NCBI GenBank assembly: GCA_007132465.1
Contig: SLOP01000021.1
Span: 1 to 64,000 of the forward strand
Direction of reading: 5' to 3'
Source of the DNA: Candidatus Izemoplasma sp.
GTDB taxonomy: Bacteria > Bacillota_I > Bacilli_A > Izemoplasmatales > Izemoplasmataceae
DNA: 64,000 nucleotides
The notes under the pieces were generated by a model. It searched no databases. It was not told where the DNA came from and saw only the letters and a list, made by a program, of their open reading frames with translations. Made by a program: the position numbers and the translations under genes. Positions 17,574 through 27,984 of the stretch are shown here, piece by piece (positions within the stretch are counted from its first letter, which is position 1; each line of letters opens with the position of its first letter).

Positions 17574-17888
17574 GACAACTGTGGCATAAGTCGACATGAC
17601 ACTTCCTGTCATCGAACCGTCAAAACACCCGATAGTATCCGTGCAAAAGTTTGCTATAAAGGCATAGTTAGTCCGCTAACAAATTCGCCTATGCCTCATT
17701 AAATAGCGATTTAACATAAAAACGCGACCGAGACATGGGTCGCGTTTTTGATGAAAAATACAAACGATAAGTCAAAAACCAAGAAAGTGTACTGTACAGC
17801 GGATTTCCCTGCTGTTTTTGGTGTAAACAGGGCTAAAACGGCATAAATCAGCGTCAAAAAATGTCTGTGAAGCGCTGTGCATAGACGT
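17574..17888. other. Gene-free stretch with several stem-loops
   Basis: No open reading frame of note. Stem-loops: ATGACA-CTTCC-TGTCAT (17596-17612); GGCATAG/CTATGCC (17661-17695) enclosing a smaller TTAG/CTAA hairpin; and a terminator at 17718-17749. A further imperfect hairpin near 17808-17835 lies just after the nadB stop on the - strand and resembles one near 15155. No clear promoter is visible for a small RNA. Confidence 0.4.
17718..17749. terminator. Bidirectional terminator
   Basis: AAAAACGCGACC/GGGTCGCGTTTTT with a short loop; it may end a small transcript from the left or the nad operon from the right. Confidence 0.8.
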
Positions 17889-19388
17889 TCAGTTGATTCG
17901 GAAATGGGCGCCGATGCTGGTGGGGCGAGCCAGGGCGTCGTCGACGACGGCGAGGGCGACCGTGATCATGTTTAAGGTTTCATGGTAGCGGGGATGGCGG
18001 TTTGGGTATCTAACAAGCGTTTTCCGCATGGCACTCAGTTCTTCTTTTGCTTTGGTAAGGCCTTTCGCCGTTCGCACGATGCCAACGTGTTCTTCCATCA
18101 TTAAGCCGAGTTTCTTGCGCACGGGGGCGTAGTTGTAAGGCGCGCTGCCTGGAAAAGTGTTGTCAAGGGCGAGCCGGCTTACGGGCAGGGGGTTCTGGTT
18201 GATGCTTTCAGCAATGCGGCGTCCGAAAACCACGCATTCTAGCAGCGAGTTGGACGCCAGACGGTTGGCGCCGTGGACGCCCGTCGAGGCGCATTCACCC
18301 AGTGCGTACAGCCCGGGCATGGTGGTGCGACCTTCGAGGTCGGTTTTGATGCCGCCGATGGTGAAATGCTGCACGGGGGCCACGGGAATTAAGTCTTCAC
18401 CGAGCGTGATGCCGTGCTGCTTTAGGGCTTGATGGATGGTGGGAAAGCGTTGACTAAGGTATGCGGTATCTAGGTGCCGGGTGTCAAGGGTGACATGATC
18501 ACACCAGGTGTCATACATTTCTCGATGAATCGCCTGACTGACGATATCGCGTGGGGCTAGATCGCCGTCCGGATGGTATTTTTTCATGAACGCGTCGCCT
18601 TCGATGTTACGCAACACCGCGCCATCACCGCGAACGGCCTCGCTGATGAGAAAACGCCGTCCTTCGGGTTTAGCTGGATCAAAAAAAGCTGTTGGATGAA
18701 ACTGGATGAAGGCCATTTTCTCTACCCTTACCCCCGCCCGTAAAGCCATCGCGATGCCATCGCCAGTGGCGACAGGGCTGTTGGTGCTGGCGGCGTAGAC
18801 GGCGCCGATGCCACCGGTCGCAAGCACCGTGTGCGGTGCGAAATAAAGGTGGATAGCATGGTCGTGGTCTAAACCACTCAGGCCGTGGACGCGGCCGTCT
18901 TCGACGATAAGGTCGATGGCCGTGGTGTGTTCATGGACGGTGATGTTGGGGCGTTTCTTAACGGCGCGATGCAACGCGTTGATGATGTCTTTACCGGTTT
19001 GATCGCCACCGCTGTGTAAAACCCGCGGCGTGCGATGGCCTCCTTCTCGGGTGGTTTTCATCGTGCCGTGCTCGTCGGTGTCAAAGGCGACACCGAGCGC
19101 AAGCAAGGTGTGAATGTTCTCGTGGGCCTCGTTGACAAGCGCGCGGACGGCGCGGACGTCGTTGAGGTGACTTCCGGCTTTGATGGTGTCGTCGATGTGC
19201 GCTTCAATTAACCGTTTTTCATGGTTGAGTTCAGCGGCAATACCGCCTTGGGCAAGGTTGGAGTTGCTTTCTGTCAACGCCGATTTAACCAGCAAATCGA
19301 CGGTGCGCGAGGAATCGATCAACAGCGCCGCGTATAGGCCGGACAACCCGGCGCCGACAATGATGACGTCCGCTTGGTGTCTGGTCAT
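17889..19388 (-). CDS. nadB: L-aspartate oxidase NadB
   Basis: A 499-residue FAD enzyme that oxidises L-aspartate to iminoaspartate, the first step of de novo NAD synthesis. The N-terminal dinucleotide fold is VIIVGAGLSGLYAAL. Other flavoprotein motifs are SNLAQGGIAAEL, ATGGIGAVY, and the C-terminal GLYALGECASTGVHGANRLASN segment that closes over FAD. Length is slightly below the E. coli enzyme. It is last of the nadC-nadA-nadB operon, overlapping nadA by four bases (ATGA). Confidence 0.96.
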   Translation of the reverse strand: MTRHQADVIIVGAGLSGLYAALLIDSSRTVDLLVKSALTESNSNLAQGGIAAELNHEKRLIEAHIDDTIKAGSHLNDVRAVRALVNEAHENIHTLLALGVAFDTDEHGTMKTTREGGHRTPRVLHSGGDQTGKDIINALHRAVKKRPNITVHEHTTAIDLIVEDGRVHGLSGLDHDHAIHLYFAPHTVLATGGIGAVYAASTNSPVATGDGIAMALRAGVRVEKMAFIQFHPTAFFDPAKPEGRRFLISEAVRGDGAVLRNIEGDAFMKKYHPDGDLAPRDIVSQAIHREMYDTWCDHVTLDTRHLDTAYLSQRFPTIHQALKQHGITLGEDLIPVAPVQHFTIGGIKTDLEGRTTMPGLYALGECASTGVHGANRLASNSLLECVVFGRRIAESINQNPLPVSRLALDNTFPGSAPYNYAPVRKKLGLMMEEHVGIVRTAKGLTKAKEELSAMRKTLVRYPNRHPRYHETLNMITVALAVVDDALARPTSIGAHFRIN

Positions 19389-20299
19389 TGTTCGCTTAAG
19401 GCCATCATCTTATCGATGGCGCGGCGCGCACCCTGAGCGACCTCGGGATCTACTTCGATGGCGTGTGTGTTGGTTTTAAGCGCACGGTGGACGCTTTCAA
19501 GGGTGGTTTTTTTCATGTCATAGCACCGCAAATCAGGTGTGAGAACGATGACGTCTTTCTCCGGTGCCGTTTTGTGCATTTCATGCAAAAGCCCCTCTTC
19601 TGTGCCCACCAAGTATTGGCTGTGTGGCGAGGTTTTTACGTATTCGATAAGGCCTTTGGTGCCGCCGACGTAATCGGCTTCGTCGAGGACATCAAGCGGC
19701 GCTTCAGGATGGACGATCAAGGCGGCGTCGGGATAGCGTTTGCGCATGGTGGTGACGAGCTCGACCGTCAGGTCGTTGTGAATGCAGCAAAAGCCGGGCC
19801 ATGCCTCGAGGTCGAGGTTGAACTTCCGCTTGACGTAGTTTCCGAGGTTTTTATCGGGAACGTAGAGAAGTCTATGGTCTTGGTAGTGCGCTAGGATCTT
19901 TTCGGCGTTGGCGCTGGTGACGCAGACATCCGAAAGCGCTTTGACACCGGCCGTTGAATTGACATAACAGACCACGGTACGCTCGGGGTTTTCTGCTTTG
20001 TAGCGTGCAAGGTCGTCGGCGGTGATGCGATCGGCCATCGGACAGCCTGCGTCGGCCTCCGGCAAGAGCACGGTTTTTTCTGGAGAAAGCAATTTGGCGG
20101 TTTCGGCCATGAAATGCACCCCGCAAAACACGATGGTGTCGGCCTCGGTTTCAGCGGCTTTTCGGCTTAATGCATACGAATCACCGACAAAGTCGGCGAT
20201 GTCTTGCACCTCAGGGTACTGGTAATAATGTGCTAAAATCACCGCATTTCGTGCCTGTTTAAGGGCGTTGATTTCTTTTATCATCATGCGTCTATTCAT
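19385..20299 (-). CDS. nadA: Quinolinate synthase NadA
   Basis: A 304-residue iron-sulfur enzyme that condenses iminoaspartate with dihydroxyacetone phosphate to quinolinate. Typical blocks are ILAHYYQ near the start, FCGVHFMAETAK with one cluster cysteine, the CYVNSTAGVKALSD segment, and GFCCIHNDL with a further cluster cysteine. ATG 20299 follows GTAGGTG; a GTG nine bases upstream lies inside that RBS. It overlaps the 3' end of nadC and the start of nadB, indicating translational coupling. Confidence 0.95.
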   Translation of the reverse strand: MNRRMMIKEINALKQARNAVILAHYYQYPEVQDIADFVGDSYALSRKAAETEADTIVFCGVHFMAETAKLLSPEKTVLLPEADAGCPMADRITADDLARYKAENPERTVVCYVNSTAGVKALSDVCVTSANAEKILAHYQDHRLLYVPDKNLGNYVKRKFNLDLEAWPGFCCIHNDLTVELVTTMRKRYPDAALIVHPEAPLDVLDEADYVGGTKGLIEYVKTSPHSQYLVGTEEGLLHEMHKTAPEKDVIVLTPDLRCYDMKKTTLESVHRALKTNTHAIEVDPEVAQGARRAIDKMMALSEQ

Positions 20300-21140
20300 G
20301 GTTTTCACCTACTTCGTCGTCAAAGCGTAAACTGATGTCAAAAGCCTGAACCGAGTGTGTCAACGCGCCCACCGAGATGTAATCGACACCGGTCTCGGCG
20401 ACCGATGCCACGCGGTCTAGGGACATGTTGCCGCTGGCTTCAAGCACCTTTTTTGCGTGGTTGCGTTCAACACAAAGGCGCATCGTCGGGTTGTCCATGT
20501 TGTCAAGCATAATCCAGTCGACATCGGTTTGTTGCGCTTCGTCGAAGGCTTCGATGGTGGTGACTTCCACTTCAATTTTGAGGCGGCTCTCCACATGGGT
20601 CCGCGCTTTTGCGACGGCCTGTTGGATGCCGCCGGTGGCGCTGATGTGGTTGTCTTTGATCATCACCATGTCGGAAAGCGATTGACGATGGTTGGTGCCG
20701 CCACCTTCGCGAACGGCGCGTTTGTCGAGAGCGCGAAGGCCGGGTGCGGTTTTCCGCGTGTCGAGAATTTGACACGGTGTGTGCTTAATAGCCTCGACAT
20801 AACGGCGCGTTTCGGTGGCGATGCCAGCCATCCGTTGAAGGATGTTGAGCGCGGTGCGTTCCGCTTTCAAAAGGGAGGCGGTGGGGCCTTCGAGGATGCA
20901 GAGCGTCGTGCCACGCGACACGACATCACCGTTGTTGACGCACGGCCTCACCTGCACGGTGGCATCGACACGTGCAAACACGCGCGCGAACACATCGAGA
21001 CCAGCCACGACGCCATCGGCCTTGGCCATGGCGTAAGCGCGGCTTCGTTGGTGATTAAACAACGCATCGGTGGTCACATCACCGTGCGGCATGTCTTCGG
21101 CAAGGGCCGCGTCAATCAGTTGATTCAGCGTGTCGTTCAT
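20292..21140 (-). CDS. nadC: Quinolinate phosphoribosyltransferase NadC
   Basis: A 282-residue enzyme converting quinolinate and PRPP to nicotinate mononucleotide. Family motifs are EDMPHGDVTTD at the N-terminus, ERTALNILQRMAGIAT, LDTRKTAPGLRALDK, GGGTNHR, and IEVEVTT with LDNM. It is the promoter-proximal gene of the nad operon. ATG 21140 is chosen because it matches the usual N-terminus; the upstream extension looks non-coding. A TATACT-like -10 lies near 21197-21202 on the - strand. No known NAD-repressor site was recognised. Confidence 0.95.
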   Translation of the reverse strand: MNDTLNQLIDAALAEDMPHGDVTTDALFNHQRSRAYAMAKADGVVAGLDVFARVFARVDATVQVRPCVNNGDVVSRGTTLCILEGPTASLLKAERTALNILQRMAGIATETRRYVEAIKHTPCQILDTRKTAPGLRALDKRAVREGGGTNHRQSLSDMVMIKDNHISATGGIQQAVAKARTHVESRLKIEVEVTTIEAFDEAQQTDVDWIMLDNMDNPTMRLCVERNHAKKVLEASGNMSLDRVASVAETGVDYISVGALTHSVQAFDISLRFDDEVGENHE

Positions 21141-21385
21141 GGCAATCACATCCGGGGTTGGAGTTGTTGTGCGTGCTTTAGGGGTGTCCGTCCCAAGTAT
21201 ACCATAACTCCCCCTTGACACGGACACTTTTTCGGTATTTTTGCCCGTGGATTGGCGATAGGTCGACATGCAGATTTAGGGTGGTTTACCGTGTGAGATG
21301 ACAACGTGAAGACACATTTAAAACCGGTAGTGATATCCTGAAAACGCGACGATTGACCCAAGAAAAAAATGTTTCTTCAGACCGC

Positions 21386-21414
21386 TTGACAAGTGATAAA
21401 AAGTTGTGTATATT
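21386..21414 (+). promoter_or_regulatory. Sigma-A promoter of groESL
   Basis: A perfect TTGACA, a 17-bp spacer and TATATT, immediately upstream of the CIRCE element. Confidence 0.9.
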
Positions 21415-21418
21415 TTTA

Positions 21419-21445
21419 TTAGCATACAGGGCACACGAGTGCCAA
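21419..21445 (+). promoter_or_regulatory. CIRCE operator (HrcA binding site), slightly degenerate
   Basis: TTAGCATAC, nine bases, GAGTGCCAA. The consensus is TTAGCACTC-N9-GAGTGCTAA, so 15 of 18 arm bases match. Placement at the transcription start between promoter and groES is the classical one for HrcA heat-shock repression. HrcA itself is not in the window. Confidence 0.88.
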
Positions 21446-21469
21446 AAGAAATAAGAAGGAGTTGATTTC

Positions 21470-23372
<1,903 letters not shown>

Positions 23373-23375
23373 GCC

Positions 23376-23399
23376 AAAGCGGACCTCGTCCGCTTTTTT
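23376..23399 (+). terminator. Terminator of groESL
   Basis: AAAGCGGAC-CTC-GTCCGCTTT followed by a T-run. Confidence 0.9.
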
Positions 23400-23402
23400 C
23401 AT

Positions 23403-23431
23403 TTGGATTGACGCCGTCTATCTCGTATAAT
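23403..23431 (+). promoter_or_regulatory. Promoter of the nitroreductase gene
   Basis: TTGGAT, a 17-bp spacer and TATAAT. It overlaps the in-frame ATG at 23430 and so favours ATG 23451. Confidence 0.65.
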
Positions 23432-23450
23432 GAAGGTGGAGGATGATGCC

Positions 23451-24047
23451 ATGAACACGTTCAATCACGCCATCTTAACACGCCGTTCGCGCTATGAACT
23501 CAACCGCGAAAGCACGCTTGAAGATAGTGAACTGCAAGCGCGCTTGGCAGCAACCATCAAACACATGCCAAGTCCGTTTCACGCCCAACATCAGCGTGCG
23601 GTGCTGGTGTTGGGTAAACAGCATGACGCGTTGTGGGAACTTGTCCGTCGAACGCTCAAAAAGCGTGTCAAACCCAACAAACTCAAACAAACTAACGACA
23701 AAATCGACGGGTTTAAGCGCAGTTATGGCACGATCTTGTTTTTCGACGATTGGCCGACCATCGATGCGCTGCAAACAAAATACCCGCGCTACAAAGACAC
23801 GTGGGCGCTTTGGGCGCATCAGTCGCAAGGGATGGCGCAGTTTGCCGTGTGGATGATGCTCGCTGATGCGGGCATGGGCGCCAGCTTGCAACATTACAAC
23901 CCGCTCATCGACGACGACGTTACCCAGGCTTTTGACATCCCCAAAGGCTGGAAGCTCGCCGCGCAAATGCCCTTCGGCAAGCCAGTGGGTAGTCCGAAAG
24001 ACAAAACCTTCAAGCCGATTGAGCACCGCGTTCTCATTCGCACATAA
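23451..24047 (+). CDS. Nitroreductase family protein (Frm2/Hbn1-like)
   Basis: A 198-residue FMN-dependent oxidoreductase of the nitroreductase fold. The N-terminal ILTRRSRYELNRES is the FMN phosphate-binding region; HMPSPFHAQHQRAVLVLG is the characteristic second block of the Frm2/Hbn1-like subgroup; the C-terminal half has GMGASLQHYNPLID. Natural substrates are unclear; members reduce nitroaromatics and may respond to redox or lipid stress. RBS GGTGGAGGATG. It is monocistronic with its own promoter and a shared terminator. Confidence 0.88.
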   Translation: MNTFNHAILTRRSRYELNRESTLEDSELQARLAATIKHMPSPFHAQHQRAVLVLGKQHDALWELVRRTLKKRVKPNKLKQTNDKIDGFKRSYGTILFFDDWPTIDALQTKYPRYKDTWALWAHQSQGMAQFAVWMMLADAGMGASLQHYNPLIDDDVTQAFDIPKGWKLAAQMPFGKPVGSPKDKTFKPIEHRVLIRT

Positions 24048-24048
24048 A

Positions 24049-24088
24049 AAAACACTGCGCCGTCTTCACCGTGAGGGCGCAGTGTTTT
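24049..24088. terminator. Bidirectional terminator
   Basis: AAAACACTGCGCC/GGCGCAGTGTTTT, 13-bp stem with a 13-nt loop, between convergent genes. Confidence 0.9.
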
Positions 24089-24833
24089 AGTTAGCTTTAG
24101 GTCGGATGTAGATGACGCTTTTGGCTTTTTTTGTCTCGAACTCGTCCATGTTTTGGAAGAACGTGAGCGGACGAACTTGCTGGCCGTAGTTACGCGGATG
24201 GAAGCCCGGGAACTTCTTCTGAAGCAACTGCGCGACCACGCTCCAGTAAGCGTAGTTGTCATCTTCGCTGTTTTCAGCGATGATCTGTTTGAGCTCACTC
24301 TTGATTTTTTTCAGCGGCGTAATTGAACTTTCGCTTTTAGGAGCCTTCTTCTTCGTGCTTGGGGCTGGTTGTCCTTTATCTTCTTCTTTTTCGCCGTTGA
24401 GCATTTTGTCGAGGTACGTGAAGGCGTCACAGGAGTTGACAAGCGCAATCGGGGTCTTCGATTCGCCCATGCCGATGACGAAGATGTTGTCTTCTTTAAG
24501 ACGGGTGACGAGTTTGGTGAAGTCAGAATCGCTTGTGACAATCGCAAAACTGTCGACTTTTCCCGAATAAAGAATGTCCATCGCGTCGATGATAAGCGTG
24601 AAATCGGAGACGTTTTTGCCCGAGGTGTAGGCGTATTGTTGGATTGGTGTCAGGCCGAACTCGTTGATTTTGTCTTTCCAACTGGTCAGCTGTGTTGTTG
24701 TCCAATCGCCATACACACGGCGGTAGTTAATCTTGCCGATTTTGTTTGCCTCGTCGACAATGATTTCAATGTATGAGGGCGAGATGTTCTCGCCATCAAT
24801 CAGCAATGCAATGTTTTTGGTTTCGATTTTCAT
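24087..24833 (-). CDS. NYN-domain protein with C-terminal OST-HTH/LOTUS domain
   Basis: A 248-residue protein of the LabA/DUF88 type. The N-terminal NYN (PIN-like) domain, residues about 5-150, shows the expected acidic residues: ALLIDGEN (D13), DFTLIIDAMDIL, and TSDSDFTKL. A basic linker (KKKAPK near 166) leads to a C-terminal OST-HTH/LOTUS domain (about 175-245) with YWSVVAQLLQKKFPGF. NYN domains are predicted metal-dependent RNases, and LOTUS domains bind RNA, so an RNA-processing role is inferred. ATG 24833 follows AAAGGA. Confidence 0.88.
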   Translation of the reverse strand: MKIETKNIALLIDGENISPSYIEIIVDEANKIGKINYRRVYGDWTTTQLTSWKDKINEFGLTPIQQYAYTSGKNVSDFTLIIDAMDILYSGKVDSFAIVTSDSDFTKLVTRLKEDNIFVIGMGESKTPIALVNSCDAFTYLDKMLNGEKEEDKGQPAPSTKKKAPKSESSITPLKKIKSELKQIIAENSEDDNYAYWSVVAQLLQKKFPGFHPRNYGQQVRPLTFFQNMDEFETKKAKSVIYIRPKAN

Positions 24834-24912
24834 AACGTTCCTTTCATTTAGATTCCCGCGCAAACAAGGTCTGCTGGGTGGCTCCGCTGACAGCGTAAGC
24901 GAATCAGGGGAG

Positions 24913-26406
24913 TTAGCTTAAAAACCGTTGCCCTTTGGAGACGGGCGGAATGTAGGTGATGTTTTCAAACGGGACGTCATAATACTGGTGAAGGTAATAG
25001 ACGTCGAGGTAATTCGTGTGGACGGTCGCGTGTTTCGTGATTGTGCCATCAGACTCGATGATGATTTCGACGTGGCCGATTTTGTTGACGTCGGCGCCGT
25101 CGGTGGTGATGACGAGGCGGGTTTGGTTCTCCCGAGCAAACCGCGCGAGCGCCTCGAAATCGTCATCTTCGAGGGCAATCAAATCGTTGATTAATTCCAA
25201 AGAAGATTCGACATCGAAGGGGAAAGCCTCGCCAAGCGTGTCTTTAAGTGGCGTGACGTCGTCGACCTCGATGTCGCCGCCCATTTCGAACTGAAAGCGT
25301 TCGCGAAAGGACGCGTTTTCAAAGGCAATGACGCTGTAGGCGTTTAAAAAGAGGTCGATGCCGTGGATGCCGGCAAGGTCATAGAATTCGGCGTTGTCAA
25401 GCTCGTAAATGGCGCTTTCGTCCATGTTGAGGACAAGTTTCACCACCAGCAGCACGTCGAGCAGTTGCAGGTCGGTTTTACGTTGGTGTGCGTCGTAATC
25501 GGAAAGCGTTAAGCCAAAATAGTCTTCGGCGTCAAAGTCGATGATGCGTGACAACTCCAAACAAAAGTTGGCCGCTTGAAACAGGAGTTGATGGGCTGAA
25601 GGGTAGCCGCGATCGGTGCGGAAAAACGGGTTGCCTCCCTTCTCGTGGAGATAGAAAACATACTCGGGGTTGACCGCGTGCCGCAAGGCTTCGTGAAAGA
25701 ACGTTAGGCCAAACTCGTTGTGGGTGTTAAGGTCGAGTTTGCGTTCGAGCAAAAAATCGATGGTGCGTTCAAAGAGCGCGCTGTCTTCAAGCTTCAACAC
25801 CGGCACAAACGCATCGATTTCAAAATGCTCGGACAAATCTTCAATAAACTCAATGTAAGGCAATAAATGCTGGTGGTAAGCGATGATTTCATACACAATC
25901 GACTCATGCTTCAGGTGCTTTTTAAACGGGTTGAGTTTGACGAGATAATCAAACACGGCTTCGTTAGATAACGAAATTTTCAGCAGATCGCGGCGGTGTT
26001 TTTTGTCGATGCCGTACGCTTTGTAGAACTGCTTAAAGTACTCAACGTCTTTGTGTTCGACCATGTGTTCGTACATCGCGAGCATTTGTTGTGGCCCGAA
26101 GGGAATGGCATCGAGGGCATCCACGAGCATGCTTTCTCGTTCAAACACCATCAAGACGACCGGGAGGGTAAGCCGGAAAGGGTTGTGGTAATCCGAATAA
26201 TCGTAGGTTTTGACAAGGTAATCAAAGATGGCGGCGCTGTGATACGCGGCGGCGATTTCAATCGGGTCAATCATCAGTTCCTTGTCGGCGTAAGGTTCAA
26301 ACACGCGCACAAAGGTTTCGACATCGTCGTCGATGATTGCTTGGGCGTACGGGGTGATTTCCGTGAGCTCGTCCGACAAAAAGAACTGCTTGTATTGTTC
26401 AATCAT
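24913..26406 (-). CDS. Large acidic protein with ankyrin-like helical repeats, function unknown
   Basis: A 497-residue acidic protein without signal peptide or membrane helix. Helical pairs recur through residues 20-280, and some resemble ankyrin units: LNTHNEFGLTFFHEAL and GGNPFFRTDRGYPSAHQLL. The C-terminal about 170 residues look like a separate alpha/beta region with VEIIIESDG and NYLDVYYLHQYYDV. I do not recognise a family. It lies upstream of the NYN-LOTUS gene on the same strand with an 80-bp gap. A TAAAAT-like -10 is visible near 26443 on the - strand. Interaction scaffolding is a guess from the repeat type. Confidence 0.7.
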   Translation of the reverse strand: MIEQYKQFFLSDELTEITPYAQAIIDDDVETFVRVFEPYADKELMIDPIEIAAAYHSAAIFDYLVKTYDYSDYHNPFRLTLPVVLMVFERESMLVDALDAIPFGPQQMLAMYEHMVEHKDVEYFKQFYKAYGIDKKHRRDLLKISLSNEAVFDYLVKLNPFKKHLKHESIVYEIIAYHQHLLPYIEFIEDLSEHFEIDAFVPVLKLEDSALFERTIDFLLERKLDLNTHNEFGLTFFHEALRHAVNPEYVFYLHEKGGNPFFRTDRGYPSAHQLLFQAANFCLELSRIIDFDAEDYFGLTLSDYDAHQRKTDLQLLDVLLVVKLVLNMDESAIYELDNAEFYDLAGIHGIDLFLNAYSVIAFENASFRERFQFEMGGDIEVDDVTPLKDTLGEAFPFDVESSLELINDLIALEDDDFEALARFARENQTRLVITTDGADVNKIGHVEIIIESDGTITKHATVHTNYLDVYYLHQYYDVPFENITYIPPVSKGQRFLS

Positions 26407-26511
26407 GGCAACCCGTCCTTTGCGTGTGAAAAATCAGCTTCATTTTATCACAGATGCGCAGAAAAAACCACATGACATCAGGGGAGAAACATAACAGGAA
26501 AACGTCTTTTT

Positions 26512-27087
26512 CTAGCGTTCTTCATCGTCGTCCTCGACGTCGATAAGCGACGACTCATCGTCGCGGACTTGATTGACGTATTGTTCGAGGATTTTCCCGA
26601 TGGACTCGGTGTTTTGCGCGTCGTGCATCATCGCGGCCATGGGGCTTTGACCGGTTTTGTGCGCGTCGTCGAACAACGGGATGTCTTGTGGTGTGAAACG
26701 CACGGCATAGTCCAGTTTCAGCACGAGGGTCCGCAGGCAATATTTTCCAAACATCTTAAGCAAAATGGCCACGAAATAGATGGTGATAAACGGCAACATC
26801 AACAACGTGACAATCACATTAAGCAAACCATAGGCGCGGCGTGTCCACACCTTGATTGTCTGTGCGCGCGTTTGCATCATCTTGATTTGGAAGATGAGGA
26901 AACGGCGGAAAACTGGTGAAAAAATCCGTTCAACGGTGTAAAAGATGGCCGTGAGCGCATAAAGCAGTGCGCATAAAGGTAAAGCCAGTGGCATGAAAAA
27001 CAGTTTAAGGATAGTCTCACCAGGTTTATAACCCTTGAAAGTAAGTAAGGCGGGAAACGCATTTAATCCGTCTTTGTAGGCGTTCAT
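26512..27087 (-). CDS. Membrane protein of unknown function
   Basis: A 191-residue protein with two hydrophobic stretches: one at about 25-47 (PLALPLCALLYALTAIFY) and one at about 87-109 (LNVIVTLLMLPFITIYFVAI). A short basic loop rich in Arg lies between, and the cytoplasm-like C-terminus is strongly acidic, ending in ESSLIDVEDDDEER. I recognise no family. RBS AAGGAG supports ATG 27087; the longer frame upstream lacks one. It lies between the ankyrin-like gene and the SDR terminator and seems to be a single-gene unit. Confidence 0.7.
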   Translation of the reverse strand: MNAYKDGLNAFPALLTFKGYKPGETILKLFFMPLALPLCALLYALTAIFYTVERIFSPVFRRFLIFQIKMMQTRAQTIKVWTRRAYGLLNVIVTLLMLPFITIYFVAILLKMFGKYCLRTLVLKLDYAVRFTPQDIPLFDDAHKTGQSPMAAMMHDAQNTESIGKILEQYVNQVRDDESSLIDVEDDDEER

Positions 27088-27163
27088 GGTATCAACTCCT
27101 TGCGATGCTAGGCTTATTCTATCACACTTCTTAAGGGTTTGCACCCTTATCGAGGCGCAAACG

Positions 27164-27186
27164 AAAAGGACGCCCAGGCGTCCTTA
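27164..27186 (-). terminator. Terminator of the SPT-like/SDR operon
   Basis: AAGGACGCC/GGCGTCCTT hairpin with T-run on the - strand; it overlaps the SDR stop codon. Confidence 0.8.
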
Positions 27187-27984
27187 TTTTGCGTACAGCT
27201 TGTAAATGATGCGCTCGCGCCATCGCCACGGCACACGGTTGGCAAGCCACACGAGCAGCTTGTACTTGCACCCGACCACAACATGCGCCTTCATGCGTTT
27301 TTTTCGAATCTGTTTTCGCACGGCGTTGACCACACTTAGCGGGTTTTTGCCGCGCCGTTCGTCTGCCTCCATACGCCTCACAGAGCGTTCGATACGGCTC
27401 GTGTAAGGCGAGTCGGCGAGCACGTTTGTTTGTCGGTGAGCGGTGAAGTCCGTTTTCGTGTCACCGGGCATGACATTGGCCACATCGACACCAAAGGGTT
27501 TAAGTTCTAAGCGCAGCGCGTCCGTTAACGCGGCAAGCGACGTTTTGCTCATGGAGTAAAATGCTTGGAAAGGAATCGTGATGGCGCCGGCCACGCTGCC
27601 GATCATGATGATTTTTGGACGCTCGGATTGACGGAGCATCGGCATCAATAACTGCGTCATCATGAAGGGGCCGAGCACGTTGATTTGGTGTGTTTTTAGC
27701 GCTTGTTGGTAAGGCGTTTCTTCAATTGCCCCGGCAATGCCCATGCCGGCGCAGTTGATCAGCACATCAAGACGGTCGTGGCGTTTGCCTAAGGCTTTCG
27801 AAAAATCGACCATGGATGACTCCTGTTTTACATCACAGATCATGTAGTCGAAGTTATAAGGTTGTTTTGGGTAGGTGCGCGAACAGCCGATGACGGTGTG
27901 TCCCTCATCATACAGCCGCCGTGCCAGTTCGAAACCAATGCCGCTTGAAGCACCAGTGACGACGATGGTTTTATTGGTCGGCAT
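27184..27984 (-). CDS. Short-chain dehydrogenase, candidate 3-ketosphinganine reductase
   Basis: A 266-residue classical SDR. The cofactor motif TGASSGIG is at 10-17, NCAG at 77-80, the catalytic Ser is in the IMIGSVAG segment, and YSMSK carries Y143 and K147. The C-terminal helix with KYKLLVWLANRVPWRW may be membrane-associating. The start overlaps the 3' end of the SPT-like gene by 14 bases, so the two are translationally coupled. From that pairing I infer reduction of 3-ketosphinganine or a similar 3-keto long-chain base. Without the context only a generic SDR could be claimed. Confidence 0.85.
   Translation of the reverse strand: MPTNKTIVVTGASSGIGFELARRLYDEGHTVIGCSRTYPKQPYNFDYMICDVKQESSMVDFSKALGKRHDRLDVLINCAGMGIAGAIEETPYQQALKTHQINVLGPFMMTQLLMPMLRQSERPKIIMIGSVAGAITIPFQAFYSMSKTSLAALTDALRLELKPFGVDVANVMPGDTKTDFTAHRQTNVLADSPYTSRIERSVRRMEADERRGKNPLSVVNAVRKQIRKKRMKAHVVVGCKYKLLVWLANRVPWRWRERIIYKLYAK

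Noticed and set aside
17572-17577. TTGACA as a promoter for a small RNA
   Set aside because: No -10 box at 16-18 bp; it overlaps the rarA terminator tail.
20457-21218. Open frame of 253 codons on the + strand
   Set aside because: It lies antisense to nadC, whose motifs are complete, and its protein is low-complexity Gly/Val/His-rich with no RBS.
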